Part shown: positions 14,934 to 21,779 of the stretch, piece by piece
Layout: every line of letters begins with the position of its first letter
Numbering within the stretch: position 1 is the first letter of the stretch
IMG/VR virus record: IMGVR_UViG_3300014838_000530
Span: 1 to 23,362 of that record
Strand: one strand, 5' to 3'
Length of the DNA stretch: 23,362 nucleotides
DNA from: a virus
The notes under the pieces: generated by a model
The model's database searches: none
What the model was told of the DNA's origin: nothing
The model's input: the letters and a program-made list of their open reading frames with translations, nothing else
Position numbers and translations under genes: made by a program

Positions 14934-16727
14934 ATGGCAAAAGCAGCAGTAATCACCGACACTACGGATAACGACGACCCCAACGACGCAACTGAGTTGA
15001 TTGACGAATGGTTGCTAGATTCGCAGTGGCGCTATAACTTCACGATTGACTACCTGACGCTCGCTAACTTAGTGGGCGGCGTGGCTATGAATAACGTCAA
15101 AAACGCTCCACGCGTGGGTGATGTGCGGCTTGGCAACGACGTAAAACAACTTCCGAGGGCTAGCATCCAGCAGATACCAACATTTGCAGTGCCGGTCAAT
15201 GGTACCCGTCAGAGCATTAAGAGCGCTATTTGTGAGTATATCGTCCGGCGTGAGATTTTGAACCAGGACACGCAGGGCGTGGGTACGTTGGCTACCACTC
15301 AGCTGATTGCTGAGAGTGCACTTACTTATGGCTGGCAGTCTAGCATGACTCAGCTTGTTACCGAGGGCCGTACTACCACTAAAATGACCTTTATCCATTA
15401 CTCGGATATGGCTATTGAGCGTGGCGTACTGGACTTCAGCAACTCTAATTATTTCTACGTCCGTACTCGTATCTCCAAGAGCAAACTTAAGGCCATGATT
15501 GCACGGCTTAAAAAGAAGAAAAACACCTCTTGGAACGTTGAAGCGTTGCAGGAAATGTACGACTCTGGCCCACAGGCTTACAGCTACACTATCCGCGATA
15601 GCTCCATTCCTCAGTTTAACGAGCTGGTCAACAGCTCCAATAACCAGTACAACTTTATTACTCGATACGGCACCGGTGCTTACTACGATATAGACGTGTT
15701 CAGCCCTAACTCTGAAAAGATTTTGCGCCACACTCAGTCACGCAGTAAGTTCGGCTATAACCGTGTCACGGCGCTTGTGCTTGACCCCAACCCTCTGTCA
15801 CCATTCGGTGTCTCTCGTGTGCGTTCAGCCAGCCCATCAGCTAACTTCGTAAATATCTATTTGCAGAGCGTCGCTAAGATGCTTCTGCTTAACGCTGATG
15901 CTCCTGTTGAAGTACGCGGCCAATATATCACTCCGGTACGTTTGAAGCGTGGTGCGAAGTGGGAAACACTTGACCCCAATGCCCAGGCCAATATCAAGGA
16001 ACTCTCTAACTCTACGCTTGAGCAATTTCAAGAAGTCCTGGAATACATGGAAGCCCAGATTGACAGCAGCATGGGTGTCTCCCCAGCTACCGGCGCAGGC
16101 CAAAGTGGTGCTTATGTCAACCAGGCGCAAGTACAGGCCCAGCAAGCCGTTCAAGATGCTCAGACGACTCAATTTACCAATGCGCTTGAAAACTACGTCA
16201 GGCAGTACGTTCTGACCGCCCTAGACCTCTACATTAGCGAACAGCAGGGTGAAGGCACGCTTATCATTGACGACATTTGCAAAGAGCTTATCAACAATCT
16301 CCAGCCAGGCTCTATCGGTCCTGACAATGAGTACGCCCTTAACTGGGACGACTTCTACGAGGCTATCCAAACATGGACTGTAGACATCGACTTCTCAATG
16401 GGTCAAAAGGCTGCCAACAAAGATGATGTCGCCAACTTACAAGATGAGCTTACCGTACTGCGTCAGACTGCTCAGCCAGGTGACCCAGTGGCTGCTGCAA
16501 ACGCCAATAAGATTGAGCAGGTACTACTACAAAAGACAGCTCCTGAGATTGCCAACATGCCTGACCCAGCTCCAACTGGTGTCCAGCCAGGCGCTATGCC
16601 AGCTGGTGCTCCAGCAGTCCCAGGTGCGGCTCCTGCACCACCTCAAGGCCAGCCACAACCTCCAGTTCAAGGTGCGGCTCCAGCAGCATCACCTAATCTG
16701 TTCCAGCGCCTTTTTAACCGACAATAG
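14934..16727 (+). CDS. Portal protein
   Basis: This 597-aa protein has the layout of podoviral portals. Near the N-terminus is WLLDSQWRYNFTIDYLTLAN, and long helical regions include RISKSKLKAMIARLKKKKN. A central stem/clip-like region with DPNPLSPFGVSRVRSA is followed by a helix around 330-395 (LEQFQEVLEYMEAQIDSSMG). A Gln/Ala-rich helix, QAQVQAQQAVQDAQTTQ, spans about 397-413; Gln-rich helices are common in the portal barrel. The Ala/Pro/Gln-rich C-terminal tail (about 543-588) is probably disordered. The size fits, and the scaffold and terminase genes lie downstream. ATG 14934 is preferred over upstream TTG/GTG codons because it lies immediately after the extended -10. Confidence 0.8.
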   Translation: MAKAAVITDTTDNDDPNDATELIDEWLLDSQWRYNFTIDYLTLANLVGGVAMNNVKNAPRVGDVRLGNDVKQLPRASIQQIPTFAVPVNGTRQSIKSAICEYIVRREILNQDTQGVGTLATTQLIAESALTYGWQSSMTQLVTEGRTTTKMTFIHYSDMAIERGVLDFSNSNYFYVRTRISKSKLKAMIARLKKKKNTSWNVEALQEMYDSGPQAYSYTIRDSSIPQFNELVNSSNNQYNFITRYGTGAYYDIDVFSPNSEKILRHTQSRSKFGYNRVTALVLDPNPLSPFGVSRVRSASPSANFVNIYLQSVAKMLLLNADAPVEVRGQYITPVRLKRGAKWETLDPNAQANIKELSNSTLEQFQEVLEYMEAQIDSSMGVSPATGAGQSGAYVNQAQVQAQQAVQDAQTTQFTNALENYVRQYVLTALDLYISEQQGEGTLIIDDICKELINNLQPGSIGPDNEYALNWDDFYEAIQTWTVDIDFSMGQKAANKDDVANLQDELTVLRQTAQPGDPVAAANANKIEQVLLQKTAPEIANMPDPAPTGVQPGAMPAGAPAVPGAAPAPPQGQPQPPVQGAAPAASPNLFQRLFNRQ

Positions 16728-16755
16728 TTGACGAGGAAATTGGTTATGGTATCAT
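16728..16755 (+). promoter_or_regulatory. Promoter upstream of the scaffold-terminase unit
   Basis: TTGACG (16728-16733), a 16-base spacer and TATCAT (16750-16755) preceded by TGG form one of the best promoters in the window. Transcription should start near 16762, giving a leader of about 15 bases before ATG 16777 with a weak AGGA at 16762-16765. Confidence 0.65.
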
Positions 16756-16776
16756 GACAATAGGACAAAAGCCCTT

Positions 16777-17073
16777 ATGAATGACAACGACGACGAGACA
16801 CTAGATTATATATCTTCGGTAGACCCTTTCACACCCGAAAAGGAACCGGCATCTATAGATGCGCCTGACCAAAAAGCACTTGAGAAGGTAGCTAGAACGT
16901 TAGTTGAGGAGAGGGAAGCTTATACCACTATTGGTGGTATGAAGCGCTTTGATAAGAAGTTTGATGCTGACCAGCGCGAGGCTATGTGTGATGAGATGGT
17001 TAAGTTGATAACCACTTTAGAGGGTAAAGTTAATTCAGCTATAGGTAATGTAAAGGAGAAGCAACGAAGATGA
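16777..17073 (+). CDS. Small acidic protein between portal and scaffold
   Basis: This 98-aa protein is not recognised. It is acidic at the N-terminus (MNDNDDETLDYISSVDPF) and helical and charged afterwards (DQREAMCDEMVKLITTLEGK), with one cysteine. It follows a strong promoter and ends with an ATGA overlap into an HNH gene. Small helical proteins at this position of phage operons may be head-assembly or packaging accessory factors, but nothing in the sequence proves this. Confidence 0.65.
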   Translation: MNDNDDETLDYISSVDPFTPEKEPASIDAPDQKALEKVARTLVEEREAYTTIGGMKRFDKKFDADQREAMCDEMVKLITTLEGKVNSAIGNVKEKQRR

Positions 17074-17429
17074 CGTATAGAGGAATACACCAATGGGTAG
17101 AGCGTTATTTGGGTAAGCCTCAGATTTGTTCTGAGTGTGATGTTACTGATAAAAAGCGTTACCACTGGGCAAACCTTAGCGGTGAATATCGGCAAGATGT
17201 TTCAGATTGGGTGCGCTTGTGTGTGCCGTGTCACAAACGCTATGACTTGAACCGTTTAGGGGGTCAAAATAAACATAGTTTCGTATTAGCAGCCTGCAAA
17301 AAAGGCCATCCATTTAGCGACGGTAATACTCGTTGGCGTACTAGGGGTACTAATAAGTGGAGAGTATGTCTCACCTGCCAGAGAGAATATTTTAAGAATT
17401 ATTTAAGCAGACAGAAAGTGGAGGCATAA
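17070..17429 (+). CDS. HNH-like endonuclease with C-terminal zinc ribbon
   Basis: The 119-aa protein contains C20-x2-C23, then YHWANLSGEYRQDVSDWVRLC with C51-x2-C54 and His55 (CHKRYD). This 'HxANxSGxYxxDxxDWxxLCxxCHxxYD' arrangement is a known phage HNH-like family in which the first His/Asp of the classical DH pair is altered, so activity is uncertain. A second zinc module follows (CKKGHPFSDGNT... with VCLTCQREYFKNY), a pattern seen alone or fused to HNH domains in actinophage-type sequences. The gene overlaps its upstream neighbour by 4 bases. AAAGGAGA at 17052-17060 acts as ribosome binding site. It ends just before the scaffold gene. Confidence 0.8.
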   Translation: MTYRGIHQWVERYLGKPQICSECDVTDKKRYHWANLSGEYRQDVSDWVRLCVPCHKRYDLNRLGGQNKHSFVLAACKKGHPFSDGNTRWRTRGTNKWRVCLTCQREYFKNYLSRQKVEA

Positions 17430-17430
17430 T

Positions 17431-18459
17431 ATGCAAGATGACGCTAACAAACCAGACCCTAACGAGCCAGGTGCTGAAGATTTTGATGTCAATTCGCTCG
17501 CTGAGTCACTATTAAATGGCTCAAAAGAGGAGGACAATAAAGCCGATGAAAAAGATAAAGATACGGAGCCGGAGAAGCCTGCGGATGGTGCTGAAAAACC
17601 AGCTGAGAAGCCTGCTGAGGGCGACAAACCGGCTGACGACAAAGACAAAAAGGACGACGAAAAACCCGAAGATAAACCTGCCGATAAGCCAGCCGAAGGT
17701 GACGCTGCCGCAGAAAAACCTGAAGAAAAACCTGGTGATAATGCCGAAGAAAATAAACCCCTAACCCGTGAGGATATCCGCGCAGCTATGCGTGAGGAGC
17801 AGGAAGCTCGTGATGCGGCTGCTAGCCAGCGCTCGACTTATTCCGGCCAAGTACGCGACACCATTAAAGAGGATTTGAAGCTTGACTCTACTTATACGAC
17901 TGTAGCTCTGGATGACGGTACGCCGATTACCAGCGTTGAGCAGTTGACTTCTGTTATTAACCCGAACACTGATGAGCCATATACACGCGAAGAAGCGGCT
18001 ACGCTACTACTCGATGCCCGTAAGGTAGTCGATGACAACCTTAAAGCCTATGACCAGCGTGTTGACCAGCTGACCGACCTTAACGTGAACTTCAAAGAGC
18101 AGGCCGATGAAGTGGAGCGCAAGTTCGGGGACATTCTTAAGGCGTTCCCTGATGTCGCGCAAGATTTACTCAAAGCCTACCAAAAGACATTTACCACCTC
18201 TGAAGATGGTAAGTACGTCACTAATGTCCCTATCCCACCAATGGAGTTCTACTCTCCAGTGCTCGGCAAGTTCCGCGTGGCTACTGACCAGGTAACTCAG
18301 CGACAGGCTGATGAAAAGACGGCAACCGAAAAGGCTGCTGCCGAGGCCAAGGCCAAAGAGGAACAAGAGGACCGTGGCGATTTGGGCACCAGTGCTGGCG
18401 ACAATAAGGGCAAGCCTGGACTGCTTGAAACCGCCCTGGATAATTACATTAAGCAATAG
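17431..18459 (+). CDS. Capsid scaffolding protein
   Basis: The 342-aa protein is strongly charged and mostly helical or disordered. Residues 1-110 are acidic and consist of Lys/Pro/Glu/Ala/Asp repeats (EKPAEKPAEGDKPADD type). After this come REDIRAAMREEQEARDAAAS and long helices with EVERKFGDILKAFPDVAQDL. A Lys/Ala/Glu coiled-coil-like region (about 288-320) precedes a short terminal helix that probably touches the capsid protein (LLETALDNYIKQ). Size, charge and placement between portal and capsid gene match podoviral scaffolds such as T7 gp9 and the P22 scaffold. No protease motif is seen. TGGAGG (17419-17424) precedes the ATG. Confidence 0.75.
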   Translation: MQDDANKPDPNEPGAEDFDVNSLAESLLNGSKEEDNKADEKDKDTEPEKPADGAEKPAEKPAEGDKPADDKDKKDDEKPEDKPADKPAEGDAAAEKPEEKPGDNAEENKPLTREDIRAAMREEQEARDAAASQRSTYSGQVRDTIKEDLKLDSTYTTVALDDGTPITSVEQLTSVINPNTDEPYTREEAATLLLDARKVVDDNLKAYDQRVDQLTDLNVNFKEQADEVERKFGDILKAFPDVAQDLLKAYQKTFTTSEDGKYVTNVPIPPMEFYSPVLGKFRVATDQVTQRQADEKTATEKAAAEAKAKEEQEDRGDLGTSAGDNKGKPGLLETALDNYIKQ

Positions 18460-18476
18460 ATTAAGGAGACAAGACA

Positions 18477-19007
18477 ATGGACTTACAGACAGTGAAATTC
18501 GTAAACATCTTTCGCAAGGTACCTGCTGGTACCAAGCGCCCAGACCAAAAGGTAGGTGAGTTTGAGGTAGCAGTAATCCCAATTACTAACCCTCAGAAAA
18601 TTCGTGCCTACATTGATAGTGGTGATTTGCAGCCTGAGAACGCTAAAAACAATGACCACGGTTGGCGCTTAGACCCGAAAGTTACCGCTAAGATTCGAGA
18701 CATCCTTGATGACCCAGCTAAGCTTGAGAAAATTGCTGAAGTTACCAGCACCCCTCTCGACATGATTAACGCTTTCCGCGTGTTTATGTATGAGATATCC
18801 CGTAACCGCGCATTGGCTCGTCGTGTTGCTGTGAATACTCTTGACAAAGAGGAAGCTAATAGCCAATACGAGCAGCAAGTTGCCGCAGAACGCGCCAAAT
18901 TGGTTGACCAGGAAATGGCTGATGAGGACGCTGCACTTGAGGACGAGTTTGACGAGGCCGACCCAGCGCCAGGCACTGGCAAGACGGTTCCATCTAAAGA
19001 GAAGTAA
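18477..19007 (+). CDS. Uncharacterised 176-aa protein, candidate small terminase
   Basis: The protein has a beta-rich start (VKFVNIFRKVPAG, GEFEVAVIPITNPQKIR), a helical middle that could carry a helix-turn-helix (PAKLEKIAEVTSTPLDMINA followed by FRVFMYEISRNRALARRVAV), and a long charged coil ending in an acidic tail (EMADEDAALEDEFDEADPAP). It lies directly upstream of the large terminase, 5 bases away, where the small terminase subunit commonly lies. That makes small terminase the leading guess. A head-assembly factor is an alternative, since the scaffold lies just before it. AAGGAG (18463-18468) lies 8 bases before the ATG. Confidence 0.7.
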   Translation: MDLQTVKFVNIFRKVPAGTKRPDQKVGEFEVAVIPITNPQKIRAYIDSGDLQPENAKNNDHGWRLDPKVTAKIRDILDDPAKLEKIAEVTSTPLDMINAFRVFMYEISRNRALARRVAVNTLDKEEANSQYEQQVAAERAKLVDQEMADEDAALEDEFDEADPAPGTGKTVPSKEK

Positions 19008-19012
19008 ATGCG

Positions 19013-20380
19013 GTGGAGATACCGGCACACTTCGACCCCCGACAGTGGCAAGCTGAGTTCTTAAAGAACGCTCCGCTTTTCCGCATCATAGTACTAGAAG
19101 TGGCACGTCGAGGCGGTAAAGATATAGCGTGTTTCGTCTATGCAATCACCCGTATGGTCAATGAGCCTATGGGTGTTGTTATCATTTACCCGACAAAAAC
19201 CCAGGGCTATAGCTCATTTTGGAATAGCGTAGAAAATGATGGCTTTCGTACCATCGAGCACATGCCGAAAGACCTGATTACCAGTTTCTATTCCACCCCT
19301 GACAACATGAGCATGGTGCTCAAAAACGGCTCAACGCTTACGCTTGTAGGCTCGGCTAACAGCCCCGAATCCCTGCGTGGTCAAAACACTAAAATCTTTA
19401 TTCTACCGGAGTTCGTTGACCAGCCCGTAGGCGTGCTCGGTATCATCCGGCCAGTAGTGGCCGCTAATCACGGTCAAATTATTATCCAGTCCACACCTAA
19501 GCAGGACGGTATCTCAGGCGGCACATTTATCAAACTGCTCGAAGCTGCTGAAAAAGACCCGACTCAATTTGCGATGCGTGTAGACGCTCGTGCTTATATG
19601 ACCGATGAACAGCTAGAGCTAGTGCGCCAGGACTATATTACTGAGTACGGCAACGATTTCATGTATCGCCAGGAGTTCTTGCTCGATGAGGGTCAGGCGC
19701 TAGCAACCAGCTACTACGGTAATCAAATTACCAAAGCTCGCAAGGAAAAGCGCGTTGGCAACCACCCTTGGAAATCATCCTTACCGGTGTTCTGCACCTA
19801 CGACCTTGGCTCCGGCTCCGGTACAATGACCGTGCTGTTTTGGCAGTACCACAAGCTCCGGCTCAATGTTATCGACTCCCACGAAACACACGATATTGGC
19901 GATGAGGCTCTGATTAAGTTTATTAAGGCCAAGCCCTACAACTACGGCTGGCACTTCCTGCCGCACGACGGTGCCAAAAAAGACGATGCCCAGGCTATAG
20001 CCCGTATTCAGAAGTGGCGTGAGCTTGGTATTATCAACGCTAGCCTGCTCCGTAAAGAGGCACTGGACGACGGCATCAGGCGTGCGGTTGTCCTTCTATC
20101 AGAACCAACTACCACCATTCACCAGCCAACTACCACAGAGTTCTTGCGTAAGCTGGCTCTCTATAAGCGTAAATTCAACCAATTCACTGGTGACTACGAA
20201 GGTCCGAAACACGACAGTACCTCGCACTACGCCGACAACTGGCGCTATGTTAATGCTGCTATCGAGCAGGGCTTCCGTGCAAATGGTGAGCCATATATGA
20301 CGCTGCCTACCAAGAAAAAACAAGTAGAAGTTATCCCCAGCGACGATTGGGATAATGGCCCAGATTTCAACGACTTCTAA
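19013..20380 (+). CDS. terL: Terminase large subunit (packaging ATPase and nuclease)
   Basis: This 455-aa protein packages DNA at the portal. An adenine-binding Q-type motif RQWQAEF (10-16) precedes Walker A ARRGGKD (31-37). Glu133 in ILPEF occupies the Walker B catalytic position, and QSTP (159-162) is the coupling motif. The C-terminal RNase H-like nuclease has Asp264 (TYDLGSG), Asp319 (LPHDGAKKD) and Asp401/Asp408 (KHDSTSHYAD). The usual Asp before the Walker B Glu is replaced by Pro; related terminases with a Ser there are known. Length is normal. GTG 19013 is chosen because the protein then begins just before the Q motif and AAAGAGAAG lies upstream; an ATG at 19008 is in another frame and stops quickly. 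Confidence 0.92.
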   Translation: MEIPAHFDPRQWQAEFLKNAPLFRIIVLEVARRGGKDIACFVYAITRMVNEPMGVVIIYPTKTQGYSSFWNSVENDGFRTIEHMPKDLITSFYSTPDNMSMVLKNGSTLTLVGSANSPESLRGQNTKIFILPEFVDQPVGVLGIIRPVVAANHGQIIIQSTPKQDGISGGTFIKLLEAAEKDPTQFAMRVDARAYMTDEQLELVRQDYITEYGNDFMYRQEFLLDEGQALATSYYGNQITKARKEKRVGNHPWKSSLPVFCTYDLGSGSGTMTVLFWQYHKLRLNVIDSHETHDIGDEALIKFIKAKPYNYGWHFLPHDGAKKDDAQAIARIQKWRELGIINASLLRKEALDDGIRRAVVLLSEPTTTIHQPTTTEFLRKLALYKRKFNQFTGDYEGPKHDSTSHYADNWRYVNAAIEQGFRANGEPYMTLPTKKKQVEVIPSDDWDNGPDFNDF

Positions 20381-20387
20381 TAAAATA

Positions 20388-20401
20388 TTTGCATTTGCAA
20401 A
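20388..20401. repeat. Short inverted repeat over the capsid promoter -35
   Basis: TTTGCA (20388-20393) and TGCAAA (20396-20401) are perfectly complementary with a 2-base centre. The repeat overlaps the -35 box of the capsid promoter and could be an operator. Confidence 0.4.
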
Positions 20402-20418
20402 AACGCTAATGATATAGT
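20389..20418 (+). promoter_or_regulatory. Major capsid gene promoter
   Basis: TTGCAT (20389-20394), an 18-base spacer and TATAGT (20413-20418) with upstream TGA form a clear sigma70-like promoter. The expected start, near 20425, leaves a leader of about 48 bases, unlike the leaderless starts elsewhere. Confidence 0.65.
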
Positions 20419-20425
20419 ACGAGCG

Positions 20426-20439
20426 TAAGCACAAGCTTA
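20426..20439 (+). promoter_or_regulatory. 5' hairpin in the capsid mRNA leader
   Basis: TAAGC (20426-20430) pairs with GCTTA (20435-20439) around an ACAA loop at the predicted 5' end of the capsid mRNA. Such terminal stem-loops can protect an mRNA from decay. The stem is short, so the call is tentative. Confidence 0.35.
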
Positions 20440-20472
20440 TCTATCATTTAACACTTTGAGGTAAAAAATTCG

Positions 20473-21351
20473 ATGAACCCTAACCAATATGGCATCCGAA
20501 CAGCGAATCTGCTTGAAAAGCCACTGAAAATTCTCAGTGTCGTTACGCAGCATCTCGGAGACAATGGCTACACCTGGACAGGTGTATACACTGTTCGCTC
20601 TCTGTACTTCAACGATGGTACTCTAGTCAGTACCAACAACAGTTCTGCAACTGCTACTTGGGGTACACCAGGTATAACAAACACACTAAACAACGACTAC
20701 ACTATTGACTACGATGAGGGTATGATTACCCGTATTCCACGTCAGGCTCAGCAAGACGTTCCTATTGATAGCCTCGGCGCTCAATGGGCTGCTCAGCAAC
20801 TTAGTGATGTCTTTATTCCTGCCCACGATGAATACTCTTTGAGTAAAATCGAAGCAGCCGTACCTTACGCAAACAAAATCGAAATTACGACAACTGGTGG
20901 AATTTGGCCTAACCCGAACCTACCAACGTCCGGCCTTAACCTTGCTTTCCAGCAAGCAGTGAACGTCGCTCGTGTTGCCGGTAATCCGAACATGAGTCAG
21001 ATGGTCGCATGGTGTTCCTATAACTTTGTAGCTGCGCTTCGTGCTCAGACCAACTACACAGGGTCCAACCTTGGTTTTGCGAACGCCCAGACCGGTATGC
21101 TTGGTAAGTACAACGGTGTCACAACTGTTGAGACTCCCGACGTATACTTCTTGGCTGGTACCTACGTCATCATCGCGGACAAGCGAGCTGTCATTAACGT
21201 GACTCCAAAAGTGTCACCAGAGGACTTCCGTATTCTTACGCAAGTTCCACTGTTTGACGGTATCGAGGTTCAGATTCGTGACCGTGGCGCAACCATTCCA
21301 ATGCTGCGACGTGTGAACAACTTGAGTCTTATCTGGGCATCAAGCTCTTAG
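20473..21351 (+). CDS. Major capsid protein
   Basis: The 292-aa protein is followed by a terminator and preceded by its own promoter, leader and Shine-Dalgarno (GAGGT at 20458-20462, 10-base spacing), as expected for the most abundant virion protein. The region with DVFIPAHDEYSLSKIEAAVP, then helical LNLAFQQAVNVARVAGNPNM and MVAWCSYNFVAALRAQTNYT, looks like an HK97-fold spine and A-domain. The later GMLGKYNGVTTVETPDVYF, followed by GTYVIIADKRAVINVTPKVS, matches the strand-rich end common to HK97/P22-like coat proteins. It lies just after scaffold and terminase. HK97 fold is inferred; capsid identity is well supported by context. Confidence 0.8.
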   Translation: MNPNQYGIRTANLLEKPLKILSVVTQHLGDNGYTWTGVYTVRSLYFNDGTLVSTNNSSATATWGTPGITNTLNNDYTIDYDEGMITRIPRQAQQDVPIDSLGAQWAAQQLSDVFIPAHDEYSLSKIEAAVPYANKIEITTTGGIWPNPNLPTSGLNLAFQQAVNVARVAGNPNMSQMVAWCSYNFVAALRAQTNYTGSNLGFANAQTGMLGKYNGVTTVETPDVYFLAGTYVIIADKRAVINVTPKVSPEDFRILTQVPLFDGIEVQIRDRGATIPMLRRVNNLSLIWASSS

Positions 21352-21371
21352 GAGCCTGACAACTAGAGCAA

Positions 21372-21400
21372 TTAGCACTCCAATCGGAGTGCTTTTTGTT
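21372..21400 (+). terminator. Rho-independent terminator after the capsid gene
   Basis: AGCACTCC and GGAGTGCT flank the four-base loop AATC, and a TTTTTGTTT run follows the stem. This is the clearest intrinsic terminator in the window and closes the capsid transcription unit. Confidence 0.88.
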
Positions 21401-21406
21401 TATGCT

Positions 21407-21417
21407 TATAGTATGAT
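21407..21417 (+). promoter_or_regulatory. -10 region for the tail unit
   Basis: Overlapping TATAGT (21407-21412) and TATGAT (21412-21417) lie just after the terminator. ATG 21424 is 6 bases after TATGAT, the same spacing as at 126 and 6355. No clear -35 box is seen. It would let the tailspike genes be transcribed after the upstream stop of transcription. Confidence 0.45.
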
Positions 21418-21423
21418 TAAATT

Positions 21424-21777
21424 ATGAATCCTGCTTTGACGTACACACGAGGCACCAGCTATGCCGCCACGCACACTTACGTTGCGCCCGTTTACTTGGG
21501 GGCGACCCTCCTTTTTACCGTGAAATCAGTGCCTAATGACACTGACATTACCGACACCACCAACGCCATCATGACTCCAAAAGTTATCACCATGAGCGGT
21601 AGCAGCTTCCCACAAACAACAGTTATCCAAATCAACCCAGCAGACGTGTCAGTAGACACCGAGCCTGGCAAATATTATTACAGCATTAAAGTTATCGACA
21701 CTGCCGGTAAGGAGTACGCTGCTGCTTCCGGCGTATTCAACCTAGAAGCCATTACCACTAACGAAATCACGAGTTAG
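21424..21777 (+). CDS. Small beta-rich tail-associated protein
   Basis: The 117-aa protein is rich in beta strands and Thr. Its features are YLGATLLFTVKSVPNDTDIT with DTTNAI, and EPGKYYYSIKVIDTAGKEYA followed by GVFNLEAITTNEIT. This pattern (LGATLxFxVK, NDxDxxD, PGxYxYDIKV, GxFxL) recurs in small phage proteins placed before tail fibre or receptor-binding genes, with an Ig-like or baseplate-type fold; a tailspike adaptor is the likely role. There is no ribosome binding site and the ATG sits 6 bases from the -10, suggesting a leaderless start. The tailspike gene starts 2 bases after its stop. Confidence 0.7.
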   Translation: MNPALTYTRGTSYAATHTYVAPVYLGATLLFTVKSVPNDTDITDTTNAIMTPKVITMSGSSFPQTTVIQINPADVSVDTEPGKYYYSIKVIDTAGKEYAAASGVFNLEAITTNEITS

Positions 21778-21779
21778 CC

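Noticed and set aside
15069-15731. 220-codon minus-strand frame inside the portal gene
   Set aside because: It is wholly antisense to a well-supported portal gene, has no recognised domain and no start signals; reading frames of this size arise opposite biased codons.
17560-17760. Repetitive Lys/Pro/Glu/Ala stretch considered as a tandem DNA repeat or CRISPR-like array
   Set aside because: The repeat is irregular at DNA level and is explained by the acidic low-complexity part of the scaffold protein.
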